From JAGVSR01 sp963825555 (GTDB lineage Bacteria > Pseudomonadota > Alphaproteobacteria > Rhizobiales > Hyphomicrobiaceae): a stretch of DNA of 64,000 nt. The first letter of the stretch is position 1; each line of letters starts with the position of its first letter. Position numbers and translations under genes: made by a program. Positions 8,328 to 16,609 of this stretch are shown here, piece by piece. Below the pieces are notes generated by a model. The model had not been told where the DNA came from and searched no databases. It worked only from the letters and a program-made list of their open reading frames with translations. The stretch covers positions 47,221 to 111,220 of the forward strand of contig CAWGTZ010000019.1 in assembly GCA_963825555.1 (NCBI GenBank), given 5' to 3'.

Positions 8328-9154
8328 CGGGAATCTCCAACTCGGGCGCGGCCGGCATCCACCGGCCAGGAAAGGCGAGGAAAGAATGCAGGCGTGCGCT
8401 TCTTGTATTCCGCGAACTCCGCCCCGCGCGAACGCTCCATGTGAGCTTCCAGAGGCGGCAGGCCGGAAACGTGGACAAGCAGGTAGTACATCAGTGCCGG
8501 CGCCATGATCGCTGCCAGCCCGATCAAATAGCCCCCGGTGAAATCGAAGGCGATGATCGGCCACGCACACCACGTCAGCCACTCGAAAAAATAGTTGGGG
8601 TGGCGCGACAGGCTCCAGAGCCCCACGTCGCACACGCGGCCGCGATTGGCCGGATCGCTCTTGAAGCGGGCGAGTTGCCAATCCGAAACGCCCGAGCCGA
8701 CCACACCGGTCAGCATGACAAGCGCGCCGAGAAGATCGACGAGATCGATGGGCCCCGGGCGGTTCGCGGCGAGCGCGATTGCGGCAACCAGTGGCAGCGC
8801 CGCGACGGCCTGCGCCTGAAGAAACAGGAAGAGACGGCGCGGATGTGCAGCACCCCAATTCCGGCGCAGGTCGGCGTAGCGAGCATCCTCTGGCTTGCCG
8901 CGCGTGCGTTTGAAGAGATAGAGGCCGAGACGGAGCGACCAAAGGCCCGCCAGAAGGCCCACGAGCCAGTGTCGCCCCCCCGGATCGCTCCCGCCCAGCA
9001 ACGCCACGGCCGTGACCGCCGCCGCACCGACTCCGAAGGTCCAGAAGGTATCGGCCCAGCCGCCATTCTGAGCTTGCATTGCCAACAGCCACGCCGCCGC
9101 CATCGTGGCGGACAGGACGGCGAGGCTCCAGGCGAGGGCGATCAGAAGTTCCAA
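8324..9154 (-). CDS. DUF1295 membrane protein (steroid 5-alpha-reductase-like)
   Basis: The 276-residue integral membrane protein has about seven hydrophobic helices. The DUF1295 signature appears as ADTFWTFG near residue 34, LRLGLYLFKRTRGKPEDARY near 75-94, and LWSLSRHPNYFFEW near 180. These last residues are the NADPH-binding type found in steroid 5-alpha-reductase and isoprenylcysteine methyltransferase relatives. No ATG is available at the expected place; a TTG at 9154 is taken as the start because GAAGG lies about 8 nt before it. It is coupled to the downstream Cfa-like gene and divergent from the FAD oxidoreductase. A reductase acting on a modified acyl chain is plausible but unproved. 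Confidence 0.8.
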   Translation of the reverse strand: MELLIALAWSLAVLSATMAAAWLLAMQAQNGGWADTFWTFGVGAAAVTAVALLGGSDPGGRHWLVGLLAGLWSLRLGLYLFKRTRGKPEDARYADLRRNWGAAHPRRLFLFLQAQAVAALPLVAAIALAANRPGPIDLVDLLGALVMLTGVVGSGVSDWQLARFKSDPANRGRVCDVGLWSLSRHPNYFFEWLTWCAWPIIAFDFTGGYLIGLAAIMAPALMYYLLVHVSGLPPLEAHMERSRGAEFAEYKKRTPAFFPRLSWPVDAGRARVGDSR

Positions 9155-9280
9155 GACAAGCGGCCTTCAAACGTACATTTAGCTTCCCTAACAACGATGC
9201 CGGGGCCAAAACGGATTGGCATTGAACCGACTTGAAGCCGATTTCGTAGATCAACATGTTCAGGGTGGGAAAGGAAGACC

Positions 9281-10534
9281 GTGGCGCGGATTGCAGTTGT
9301 CGGGGCAGGCATATCGGGCCTCTCATGCGCCGATCTACTCAGGACGGACCACGACGTGGTGCTGTTCGAAAGTGGGCAGCAGGCCGGTGGCCATTCGCGG
9401 ACGATCACCGTGTCCCGGCCCGAGGGACCGGTGCCGGTCGATACGGGGTTCATTGTCTACAACGAGGTGAACTATCCGCTCCTGACAAAACTCTTCGCCG
9501 CGCTTGGAGTGGCCACAAAACCGAGCGATATGTCCTTCGGCCTGCGCTACGGCGACGGGGAGCTGGAATTCTGCGCCAGCTCGCTCGAAGGCCTCTTCGC
9601 CCAACGCAAGAACCTCGTCTCTCCGCGCTATCTGCGCATGCTGGCCGATATCCTGCGCTTCTTCCGGTCGGGCAGGCTCGTTCTGGAGGAGCCGGGCGAT
9701 CCCACACTCGGCGAGTTCATCGAACGCCTCGCGCCCGGCGACTGGTTCCGCGACCGTTTCCTGGTGCCCATGGGCGCCGCAATCTGGAGCACGCCGCCAC
9801 GGGAGATGCTCCAATTCCCCGCCAAGACCTTCATGAGATTCTTCGACAATCATGGACTTTTGTCGGTCAATGGTCATCATTCATGGCGGACGGTGAGCGG
9901 CGGCAGCCAGGAGTATGTCCGGCGCATCACGGAACAGCTCGGCCCCCGGGTCAGGCCGGGCTCTCCGGTCGCGGAGGTCCGAGCGGTGAACAATGGATTT
10001 GATGTTGTGACGAAGAGCGGCGAAACGGACCGGTTCGACGAGGTCGTGCTGGCAGCGCACGCTGATGCGTCGCTGGCGATGATCGCCGACCCGACTCCCG
10101 ACGAACGTCGCATCCTCGGCGCCTTCACCTTTCGAGATAATGAAGCGTTCCTGCATACGGACCCCCGCCTCATGCCGAAGACGAAGGCCGCTTGGGCGAG
10201 CTGGGTCTATGCCGCGGGCGGCCCCGACGAGGGCGCGCGCGTTTCCGTGACATACTGGATGAACCGCCTCCAGGGACTGGAGGGCGAGGACGTCTTCGTG
10301 ACCCTCAACCCCGACCGCGAGATCGCGCCGGAGGCAATCATCGACCGGCACGTCTTCCGACATCCGACCTTCTCGCATACCGCCGTTGCGGCCCAGGACG
10401 ACATTCCCTCGATCCAGGGCGCGCGCGGTCTGTGGTTCTGCGGCGCATGGCAGCGCAACGGCTTCCACGAAGATGGCTTGTGGAGCGCGGTGAGGGTCGC
10501 CAAGGCCAAGGGGGTGAAGATCCCATGGCTGTAA
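9281..10534 (+). CDS. NAD(P)/FAD-dependent oxidoreductase (amine-oxidase-like)
   Basis: The 417-residue flavoprotein begins with the dinucleotide-binding loop VGAGISGLSCADLL near residue 7 and ends with the typical second FAD contact LWFCGAWQRNGFHEDGLWSA. The start is a GTG at 9281 with the ribosome site GGAAAGGAAG just upstream. The last 10 nt overlap the DUF1365 gene, which is followed by a Cfa gene with a further 4-nt overlap, so the three form one translationally coupled operon. This family-DUF1365-Cfa order recurs in proteobacteria and is linked in Rhodobacter to the singlet-oxygen response and to unusual methylated or furan fatty acids. The exact reaction here (acyl desaturation or oxidation) is inferred. 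Confidence 0.8.
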   Translation: MARIAVVGAGISGLSCADLLRTDHDVVLFESGQQAGGHSRTITVSRPEGPVPVDTGFIVYNEVNYPLLTKLFAALGVATKPSDMSFGLRYGDGELEFCASSLEGLFAQRKNLVSPRYLRMLADILRFFRSGRLVLEEPGDPTLGEFIERLAPGDWFRDRFLVPMGAAIWSTPPREMLQFPAKTFMRFFDNHGLLSVNGHHSWRTVSGGSQEYVRRITEQLGPRVRPGSPVAEVRAVNNGFDVVTKSGETDRFDEVVLAAHADASLAMIADPTPDERRILGAFTFRDNEAFLHTDPRLMPKTKAAWASWVYAAGGPDEGARVSVTYWMNRLQGLEGEDVFVTLNPDREIAPEAIIDRHVFRHPTFSHTAVAAQDDIPSIQGARGLWFCGAWQRNGFHEDGLWSAVRVAKAKGVKIPWL

Positions 10535-11382
10535 CGTCGGCAACAGAGGTAACGGCTTCGCCCGGGTTCCTGCGCCGCAACCCCATGACGCGCGCCTTGC
10601 TCGAGGCCCGCATCACCCACGCGCGCTTCGCGCCCAAACCCTATGTGCTGTCCCACCGGCTCACGTATCTGCATGTTCCGCTGGTCGAACTGGCGCGGCT
10701 GAAGCGGCCGTTTTTGAAGCGCAACGGCTGGAGCCTGTTTTCGCTCAACGATCGCGATTATGGCGAGCGGGGTGAAGACCTTGCACAATGGGTCCGTTCG
10801 GCCTTTGCAAGTGTGGACGCGCCCATGCCGGACGGTCAAATCACGCTCGTCACCCTGCCGCGGGTACTCGGCTTCGGTTTCAATCCGGTGAGCTTCTGGC
10901 TCTGCCACGACAGCCAAGGCAACCTGCGCGCCGTTCTCGCCGAGGTGAACAACACGTTCGGAGAACGGCATTGCTATCTCTGCCGCAAGCCCGACGGCTC
11001 AGCCATTTCTGGCAACGACGAGGTGGCATCCGAAAAGGTGTTCCACGTCTCGCCTTTCATGCCCACGGACGGCGAATATCGCTTCCGCTTCATCGAAAAG
11101 CCGGATCGCCTCGCTATCCGTATAGATCTCTATCGCGAGGCGCGCCGCGTGCTGTCCGCGACGATCGCCGGCAAACTGTCGACGCTCACATCGGCGGCAC
11201 TTTTGAAAAGTTTCCTTCGCCATCCCTTCCCGACGATGCAGGTCGTCCTTCTCATTCACTATCACGCAGCCAGGCTCTACATGCGCGGACTGCGCGTCTT
11301 CTCCAAACCCGAAGCGCCGGACCATCTGGTCACGCCTTCGCTCGCCAGCCCTTCGACCGTAATGACTTCGGAGCCCACATGA
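10525..11382 (+). CDS. DUF1365 family protein
   Basis: The 285-residue protein matches DUF1365: an early TRALLEARITHARFAPK stretch, the core RVLGFGFNPVSFWLCHDSQG near residue 113, EVNNTFGERHCYL near 140, and KVFHVSPFMP near 173. No known catalytic motif is visible, and it is probably cytoplasmic or peripheral. The start codon lies inside the end of the FAD oxidoreductase gene (10-nt overlap) and its own stop overlaps the next start (ATGA at 11379-11382). The tight coupling between an FAD oxidoreductase and a Cfa-type methyltransferase implies a shared lipid-modification pathway, but its own role is unknown. Confidence 0.8.
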   Translation: MAVTSATEVTASPGFLRRNPMTRALLEARITHARFAPKPYVLSHRLTYLHVPLVELARLKRPFLKRNGWSLFSLNDRDYGERGEDLAQWVRSAFASVDAPMPDGQITLVTLPRVLGFGFNPVSFWLCHDSQGNLRAVLAEVNNTFGERHCYLCRKPDGSAISGNDEVASEKVFHVSPFMPTDGEYRFRFIEKPDRLAIRIDLYREARRVLSATIAGKLSTLTSAALLKSFLRHPFPTMQVVLLIHYHAARLYMRGLRVFSKPEAPDHLVTPSLASPSTVMTSEPT

Positions 11383-12551
11383 CGCATATGCCTTACATCG
11401 GCTTGAAATCCCTGCGCGCGATCGAGCGCGCCATGCGGTTCGGCACGCTACAAGTCATTACGCCGCAAGGGCATGAGCACAGTTTCGCCGGCAAGGACCC
11501 CGGGCCCCACGGCGTGATCCACATCCATGACTGGCGCACGATCCAAGCCGCCCTTGCAGAAGGCGACATCGGCTTCGGGAATGCCTACATGGCTGGCTGG
11601 TGGGACAGCCCGGATCTGGAGTCGCTGCTCTGCGTTTTGATGCTCAACATGGACAACCTCGGCCGGCTCGCCTGGGGTTCTCCGCTGCATCGCATCCGCT
11701 CTGTCCTGCTCGAGTGGGTCTTCCGCCGCAACTCCGTGAAAGGCTCCCAGCGCAACATCATGGCGCACTATGATGTGGGTAATGACTTCTATGCCCGGTG
11801 GCTCGACCCCACCATGACCTATTCCAGCGCGCTTTTCGAAAAGCCGGAGACGGATCTGGAATCCGGACAGAAGGCCAAGTATGCGCGCATTCTGGAACGC
11901 CTCGGCAAGCCGGATGCCGAAGTTCTGGAAATCGGCTGCGGCTGGGGCGGCTTCACCGCGGCGGCCGTCGAGCAGGGCCATCGTGTCACCGCCCTCACCA
12001 TCTCGCCGCGCCAGCACGCCTATGCGACCAACCGGATCGGACATGCCGCCGACATCCGCCTGCAGGACTACCGCAAGCAGGGCGGCACCTTTTCCTCAAT
12101 TGTCTCCATCGAGATGTTCGAAGCGGTCGGTGAGCGCTACTGGAACACCTACTTCACCAACCTGCGCGAGCGCCTCGCCAGCAACGGCGTGGCAATGATC
12201 CAGACCATCAGCATCAGCGAGCAGCTCTTTCCGAGTTACCGAACGTCCAGCGACTACATCCGACACCATATCTTCCCCGGCGGCATGCTCCCGTCGATCT
12301 CGCGCTTCAAGGCGGAATCGGAACGCGCCGGTCTTGCCGTGCGCGATATCTTCTCGTTCGGCCAGGACTATGCGCGCACCTGCCGCGAGTGGCTCCAGCG
12401 CTTCGATGCTGCCACGCCCGAGATCCGCACGCTTGGTTACGAGGACGGCTTCCTGCGCGGATGGCGTCTCTATCTGGCGATGTGCGCGGGCGCATTTGCG
12501 CTTGGACGCACGGACGTCCACCAGATCGAACTCGTCCCCGTCCGGCGATAA
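11379..12551 (+). CDS. cfa: Cyclopropane-fatty-acyl-phospholipid synthase family methyltransferase
   Basis: This 390-residue protein has the two-part Cfa layout: an N-terminal domain (residues 1-115), then HYDVGNDFYARWLDPTMTYSS (130-150) for substrate binding, and SAM motif I LEIGCGWGGF at 183-192. VSIEMFEAVGERYW and the HIFPGGMLPS segment complete the family signature. Cfa enzymes transfer a methylene from SAM to the double bond of membrane phospholipid acyl chains; relatives add a methyl group without ring closure. The 4-nt overlap with DUF1365 shows coupling. The symbol is a family name; whether the product is cyclopropane or a methylated alkene cannot be told from sequence. Confidence 0.82.
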   Translation: MTHMPYIGLKSLRAIERAMRFGTLQVITPQGHEHSFAGKDPGPHGVIHIHDWRTIQAALAEGDIGFGNAYMAGWWDSPDLESLLCVLMLNMDNLGRLAWGSPLHRIRSVLLEWVFRRNSVKGSQRNIMAHYDVGNDFYARWLDPTMTYSSALFEKPETDLESGQKAKYARILERLGKPDAEVLEIGCGWGGFTAAAVEQGHRVTALTISPRQHAYATNRIGHAADIRLQDYRKQGGTFSSIVSIEMFEAVGERYWNTYFTNLRERLASNGVAMIQTISISEQLFPSYRTSSDYIRHHIFPGGMLPSISRFKAESERAGLAVRDIFSFGQDYARTCREWLQRFDAATPEIRTLGYEDGFLRGWRLYLAMCAGAFALGRTDVHQIELVPVRR

Positions 12552-12566
12552 ACGCGGGCACGGCGC

Positions 12567-12920
12567 TCACGGCTTCCGATCAGGCAGCGGAACGTCGCTT
12601 GCCTCGACGGACGGCGGCGTATCAGGCGGCGTCACGGGCTTCACGCGCTTGACCGGCGGCACGAAAGCGCCCTTGGGCTCGGCGGGCGCTTCGGGTTGGT
12701 GGGAACTTCCTGGCGCGGCCGCTTCATCGATCGCCACCGGTTTTGGAGATTTCGGCGTCTCCCCCTGACCGATCCGGCTCTGAACGATAAGGGTCCCGGC
12801 AAGCGCCAACGCAACGATGCCGAGCATCAAAAGCGCGAGCAGGAAGGCGAACGACTTCCCGAGCCATCCGCGCGTTGGTGATTGACGGTCCGCTGAACCC
12901 TTTTCGTGCCGGTGTTCCAT
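12567..12920 (-). CDS. Small single-pass membrane protein, unknown
   Basis: The 117-residue product has one strong hydrophobic segment (about residues 20-45: GKSFAFLLALLMLGIVALALAG) preceded by charged residues. A Pro/Lys/Glu-rich tail of about 65 residues follows, probably on the other side of the membrane and likely disordered. No family is recognised. I use ATG 12920; an in-frame start at 12956 would add 12 residues. It converges with cfa (15 bp between stops) and lies 78 bp from the start of the HAD gene. Codon use looks normal for the region, but the low-complexity tail gives little support, so the call is moderate. Confidence 0.5.
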   Translation of the reverse strand: MEHRHEKGSADRQSPTRGWLGKSFAFLLALLMLGIVALALAGTLIVQSRIGQGETPKSPKPVAIDEAAAPGSSHQPEAPAEPKGAFVPPVKRVKPVTPPDTPPSVEASDVPLPDRKP

Positions 12921-12998
12921 ACCGGCAGCATGGCATGGCAGGACCGGGCGATCCATGTCGCCGCCGACAAAGGACTTGGACCTGGTGCATCCGGCCCG

Positions 12999-13877
12999 CT
13001 ACCAGGCGAGCGCGGTCATCGCCGCAATGGGGCGGCCAGGCACGTCCGCGAAGAGGCGGCTCAGCGCGTCCGGATCCAGTCTCCCTCCAGCGCCGAGATG
13101 AACCCCGCTGGCCACGTAAACGGACTCCACTCCGGCAGCGGCGGCTCCGGCAATGTCTGTGAACACACCGTCGCCGATGGCCAGCATCTCCGCGAGGGGA
13201 ACCTCCGCGCCGCGCATCCGGGCGATCCGCGCGAAGGCCAGCCGGTAGACGGGCGGGTGCGGCTTACCCGCATATGCCACCGCACCACCCAGTTGCTCAT
13301 AGGCTTGGGCGAGCGCCCCGGCGCAGTAGACGATGCGTCCACCACGCTCCACCGTGATGTCCGGATTCGCGCAGATCATGTCGGCACCGAACCGGGCGAG
13401 ATGCGCAAGAATGTCCGCATAGGACTGCGGTGTCTCGTGTTCGTCGTCGAAGAGCCCGGTGCAAACGACCGTCTCGGCTTCCTCCAAAGAAACGAGGCTG
13501 TGCTCGACACCTTCGAACAGGGCAAGGTCACGCTCCGGCCCAAGGTGGCCGAGCTTGCGGCCACGTTCTGCGGCCTGCCGGATCATTTCGCGCGAGGCGT
13601 CACCGGAGGTGAGAACCGCGTCGTAGGCGTCGCGAGGAACGCCGATACGATCGAGCTGCTCCACGACCGACGGTGCGGGGCGCGGCGCGTTTGAGAGCAG
13701 GAGTATGGTTCCCCCCGTCTCGCGAAAGCGCTGACAGGCCTCCGCGGCGGGCAAGAAGGGTTTCACACCGTTGTGCATCACGCCCCAGATATCGACGAGC
13801 AGGGCGCGCCGGTCCGCGGCGAGAGGCGCGAGGGAGGCGACGAGCGGGATTTCGGGCGGGAAAGGCGGCTGGGACAT
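12999..13877 (-). CDS. HAD superfamily class IIA hydrolase (TIGR01459-like)
   Basis: The 292-residue protein begins its HAD core with LLVDIWGVMHNGVKP near residue 26, where Asp is the nucleophile and the usual second Asp is replaced by Trp, as in the TIGR01459 subgroup. Motif II reads TILLLSNAPRP, and the class IIA capping region includes AVLTSGDASREMI. Near the C-terminus YAGKPHPPVYRLA provides the Lys, and AIGDGVFTDIAGAAAAGVESVYV the acidic motif. It is related to NagD/p-nitrophenylphosphatase, and the natural substrate is unknown. It lies 37 bp downstream of bchJ on the same strand, so it may be read through from the bchE promoter. Confidence 0.85.
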   Translation of the reverse strand: MSQPPFPPEIPLVASLAPLAADRRALLVDIWGVMHNGVKPFLPAAEACQRFRETGGTILLLSNAPRPAPSVVEQLDRIGVPRDAYDAVLTSGDASREMIRQAAERGRKLGHLGPERDLALFEGVEHSLVSLEEAETVVCTGLFDDEHETPQSYADILAHLARFGADMICANPDITVERGGRIVYCAGALAQAYEQLGGAVAYAGKPHPPVYRLAFARIARMRGAEVPLAEMLAIGDGVFTDIAGAAAAGVESVYVASGVHLGAGGRLDPDALSRLFADVPGRPIAAMTALAW

Positions 13878-13914
13878 ACCTCTGCGTAGTGAAGCCCACG
13901 CATGTGATCAAGGG

Positions 13915-14616
13915 TCAGGTTGTCTCTTCCCGAGGCACCCTCGCGTTGGCAGGCCCCAACTCGGCCCCACCCGCGGCGACTTCGAACACGCACACGCCCC
14001 TGGCCTTCCCGGACGCGACCGCCCCGCAGTGTGTTTCGACGATCCGCCAGCGACGGTCGACCAGCCGCTGATACAAGCGGGTGAACGTCCCGGCGTAGTA
14101 GTCACACAGAGGCATCGTGCCGCGCTCGCCGCGGCAGATCGGGCTGTCTGCAATTTCCAGCCGGAGCGGAAACGTGGAGACCGCGCGGAAGCTGCCGCTC
14201 CCGGCAAACGTCCAGGCATGCTTGGTTATGGCGGTCGTGAGGGCGCGGGCAGCCAGGCGCGCCGGCAACAGACGCAACACGAGTTGCGCGGGCTTTGGAA
14301 TGCGGTTCGCCAGGATGTAGTCACCCGTGAGAAGCCCCGCTTCCCAGGACACGGCACGCACGACCTCGGGCGGGTGCGCCGCCCGTAGGGCCCGGTGCAG
14401 CGCGATCACCTCCTCTTCGTCCACCATCGCGGTGGGCGGCTCTGCGAGATAGCGCGAGAGCCCGCTTCGCCGGAAAAGGGCCTGCACGGCGGCAGGTCCC
14501 AGTTGCCGTTCCCCCGCCTCGGCAAGCTGGATGATGGCATTGGGCCCGATGCGGCTGACGCGCGCGAGGGATGCGTGCGCGTCAACCGGCTCCCGTTCAA
14601 GCGCCAGCGTTTTCAT
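13915..14616 (-). CDS. bchJ: BchJ, V4R-domain bacteriochlorophyll biosynthesis protein
   Basis: The 233-residue protein fits BchJ, with an N-terminal helical part (RIGPNAIIQLAEAG near residue 25) and a C-terminal V4R domain (about 120-215) containing HAWTFAGSG and a final CVFEVAAGG. BchJ was first assigned as the 4-vinyl (8-vinyl) reductase; later work indicates that it aids tetrapyrrole handling rather than being the main reductase, and chlorophyllide oxidoreductase BchXYZ can reduce the 8-vinyl group. No BciA or BciB gene is in the window. Its ATG lies 20 nt inside the end of bchE, so translation is coupled to the anaerobic cyclase. Confidence 0.88.
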   Translation of the reverse strand: MKTLALEREPVDAHASLARVSRIGPNAIIQLAEAGERQLGPAAVQALFRRSGLSRYLAEPPTAMVDEEEVIALHRALRAAHPPEVVRAVSWEAGLLTGDYILANRIPKPAQLVLRLLPARLAARALTTAITKHAWTFAGSGSFRAVSTFPLRLEIADSPICRGERGTMPLCDYYAGTFTRLYQRLVDRRWRIVETHCGAVASGKARGVCVFEVAAGGAELGPANARVPREETT

Positions 14617-16405
14617 GGGACGCCTTCACAGGGTTGGGCTTCGCCCCGCCGATGGTGAAGGTCGTCCTGGGCGGCCCGGACTTCGCCCTCTTGTCGCTTT
14701 CGCAGCCACAGTCGGCGTCGCACCCGCAGGCATCCTGTGCGCCGTTGCCGGCGCATGCGTGCTGTTCGTCCATCTGTTGACGGCCGCCGTGCAGAGGCGC
14801 CGCCATCAACGGTGCGTCGTCGTCGGCCATCTGCTCCTTGCCGCCCCCGCACGCCATGGCAACGGCCGCTTCATGCATGGTGTTGTTCTTGCGGTTGTGG
14901 GTGACCTGCCACTCGACATCCTCGTCGTTCGCCCGCTCGCGCGTCAGGTCGAAATCGAAGTGCACTTTCTTCTTCGACTGCGGCCCCCAGTAATCGACCT
15001 TTCCCAGATCGTAGAACTTGCGTTCGAACCCGGCTTTGAGGAACGCCTTGAGACAACCCCATAGATACTTGCGCCGGTCACCCGTGCCCGCGAAGGGATA
15101 GGAAAATAGCGCTTTCTTCATGTAGAAGCGGCGATAGTTGTTCATCACGCGGTCGAGAAGTTCTGCCCGATCCATCGCATCGGGCCTCATGATTGGCGTG
15201 ACGAAATTGTATTTCTCGTAATCGAACACCTCGACCTTGTCGCCGAGCTCCTTGAAGAGATCGGAGAACGGCCAAGGCGTGTACATCGACCAGTTGGCGA
15301 GATCCGGCTTCCAGTCGCACGCCATGCGATAGGTCTCTTCCAGGGTCTCGGCCGTCTCGTTCTCCAGACCGACGATGAACTGCGCCTCGACCACGATCCC
15401 CGCATCGCGCAGGAGCTGGACGGCCTTCTTGTTCTGCGCGACCGTCGTCTCCTTGTTGAAGAGATCGAGCTTCAATTGCGCAGCGGCCTCCGTGCCGAGC
15501 GAGACGTGGATGAGGCCGGCCTTGCGGTAGAACGGCAGCAGGGCCTCGTCTCGCAGAATGTCGGTCACGCGCGTATTGATGCCCCACAGGAGCCCCACAT
15601 CGCGGTCAATCAATTCCTGGCAGAAGGCTACAAATTTCTTCCTGTTTATGGTGGGTTCCTCGTCCGCAAGGATAAAGAAGCCGACGCCATGCTTGTCACG
15701 CAGCTCGATGATCTCATCCACGACCGCCTTGGGACTGCGGATGCGATAGTCGCGCCAGAATTTCCACTGCGAGCAGAACGAGCATGTGAACGGACATCCA
15801 CGCGCCATATTGGGAATAGCCACGCGCACGCCCAGCGGAATGTAATTGTATTTCGGCCAGTCCAGAATGCTCCAGTCGGCCTTGATGGCATCCAGGTTCT
15901 TCACGGTAGGCGCTGCGGGCGTGGCGATCACCAACCCATCGACAACATAGGCAAGACCCTTGATGGACGAACGCGTCTCCATCCAGCGGCCTTCGGCCAC
16001 CGCCTTGGCCACCTCGACCATGATCTCTTCGCCCTCCCCGCGCACGATCGCGTCGACAAAGGGCGCCTCGGCCAGAACCTGCCGGTACATGAAGGTGGCG
16101 TGAATGCCGCCGAGGATTGTCACCGCATTGGGCGCGACCTCCTTGGCCATCTTCAGGACATTCTCGGCCTTGTAGATGGACGGCGTGATCGCCGTGCAGC
16201 CGACGATATCGGGATTGAGTTCCTCGATCATCTCCTTGAGGCGCTCGTCATCGATATCGTGCGTCATCGAATCGATGAAGTGCACGTCGTCGAAGCCGTT
16301 GTCCTTCAGAGCCCCGGCCAGGTACGCTACCCAAGCCGGCGGCCAGTTGCCGGCGATCTCGGCACCTCCGGAGTGGTAGTTCGGATGGATGAAGAGAATG
16401 CGCAT
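14597..16405 (-). CDS. bchE: Anaerobic Mg-protoporphyrin IX monomethyl ester cyclase
   Basis: The 602-residue enzyme forms the isocyclic ring E using water as the oxygen source. The N-terminal cobalamin-binding domain (about 1-140) is followed by the radical SAM core, with the cluster ligands Cys204, Cys208 and Cys211 in CPFTCSFC. The start ATG 16405 (MRILFIHPNY) is the family start. The C-terminus extends past the usual CGGGKEQM stretch into a tail with five cysteines at residues 551, 560, 562, 566 and 568. Upstream lie two PpsR-type sites and a FixK/FNR-like box, consistent with oxygen-repressed, anaerobically activated expression. bchJ overlaps the end. Confidence 0.95.
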   Translation of the reverse strand: MRILFIHPNYHSGGAEIAGNWPPAWVAYLAGALKDNGFDDVHFIDSMTHDIDDERLKEMIEELNPDIVGCTAITPSIYKAENVLKMAKEVAPNAVTILGGIHATFMYRQVLAEAPFVDAIVRGEGEEIMVEVAKAVAEGRWMETRSSIKGLAYVVDGLVIATPAAPTVKNLDAIKADWSILDWPKYNYIPLGVRVAIPNMARGCPFTCSFCSQWKFWRDYRIRSPKAVVDEIIELRDKHGVGFFILADEEPTINRKKFVAFCQELIDRDVGLLWGINTRVTDILRDEALLPFYRKAGLIHVSLGTEAAAQLKLDLFNKETTVAQNKKAVQLLRDAGIVVEAQFIVGLENETAETLEETYRMACDWKPDLANWSMYTPWPFSDLFKELGDKVEVFDYEKYNFVTPIMRPDAMDRAELLDRVMNNYRRFYMKKALFSYPFAGTGDRRKYLWGCLKAFLKAGFERKFYDLGKVDYWGPQSKKKVHFDFDLTRERANDEDVEWQVTHNRKNNTMHEAAVAMACGGGKEQMADDDAPLMAAPLHGGRQQMDEQHACAGNGAQDACGCDADCGCESDKRAKSGPPRTTFTIGGAKPNPVKASHENAGA

Positions 16406-16427
16406 GAACGGCCTCCGAAGGCTGGTG

Positions 16428-16471
16428 TGTCTAGCGCACGTTACATGGCTGTCTGACATGCTCGCTTGACA
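16428..16471. promoter_or_regulatory. Paired PpsR/CrtJ-type operators upstream of bchE
   Basis: TGTCTAGCGCACGTTACA (16428-16445) is a perfect TGT-N12-ACA palindrome, the CrtJ/PpsR consensus. A second site, TGACATGCTCGCTTGACA (16454-16471), deviates by one base in the left half. They are separated by exactly 8 bp, the spacing known for cooperative PpsR binding. The pair lies 23-66 nt before the bchE start codon, where it could block a promoter. Confidence 0.75.
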
Positions 16472-16479
16472 TCAGTCAA
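16466..16479. promoter_or_regulatory. FixK/FNR-like box upstream of bchE
   Basis: TTGACATCAGTCAA is a perfect inverted repeat TTGAC-N4-GTCAA, close to the FNR/FnrL/FixK consensus TTGAT-N4-ATCAA. Its centre is about 67 nt from the bchE start, suitable for class II activation at -41.5 if transcription starts near 16431. It overlaps the second PpsR-type site by 6 bp. Confidence 0.7.
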
Positions 16480-16537
16480 TTCCAGACAGATTCCGTCGCA
16501 TGCTGCGGTGCACTTCTCAGCGAAGCGTCCAGACAGC

Positions 16538-16569
16538 AAAAATCCCGCCGCAGGTCACCCTGAGGCGGG
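16538..16569 (-). terminator. Rho-independent terminator after hemA
   Basis: On the minus strand, CCCGCC and CAGG pair with CCTG and GGCGGG around a 4-nt loop, with one internal mismatch, and the hairpin is followed directly by TTTTT. It lies about 40 bp after the hemA stop and before the bchE promoter, so it separates the long bchF-hemA operon from bchEJ. Confidence 0.85.
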
Positions 16570-16609
16570 ACTATTTTGACCACCGGCGAACGGGGTTCGC
16601 GAGCCGCCT

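Noticed and set aside
9200..9265. Possible ECF-sigma-type promoter (GAAC ... CGTA) before the FAD oxidoreductase
   Set aside because: Attractive because this gene set is under RpoE/ChrR control in Rhodobacter, but the match is partial and the spacing ambiguous; not supported enough to list.
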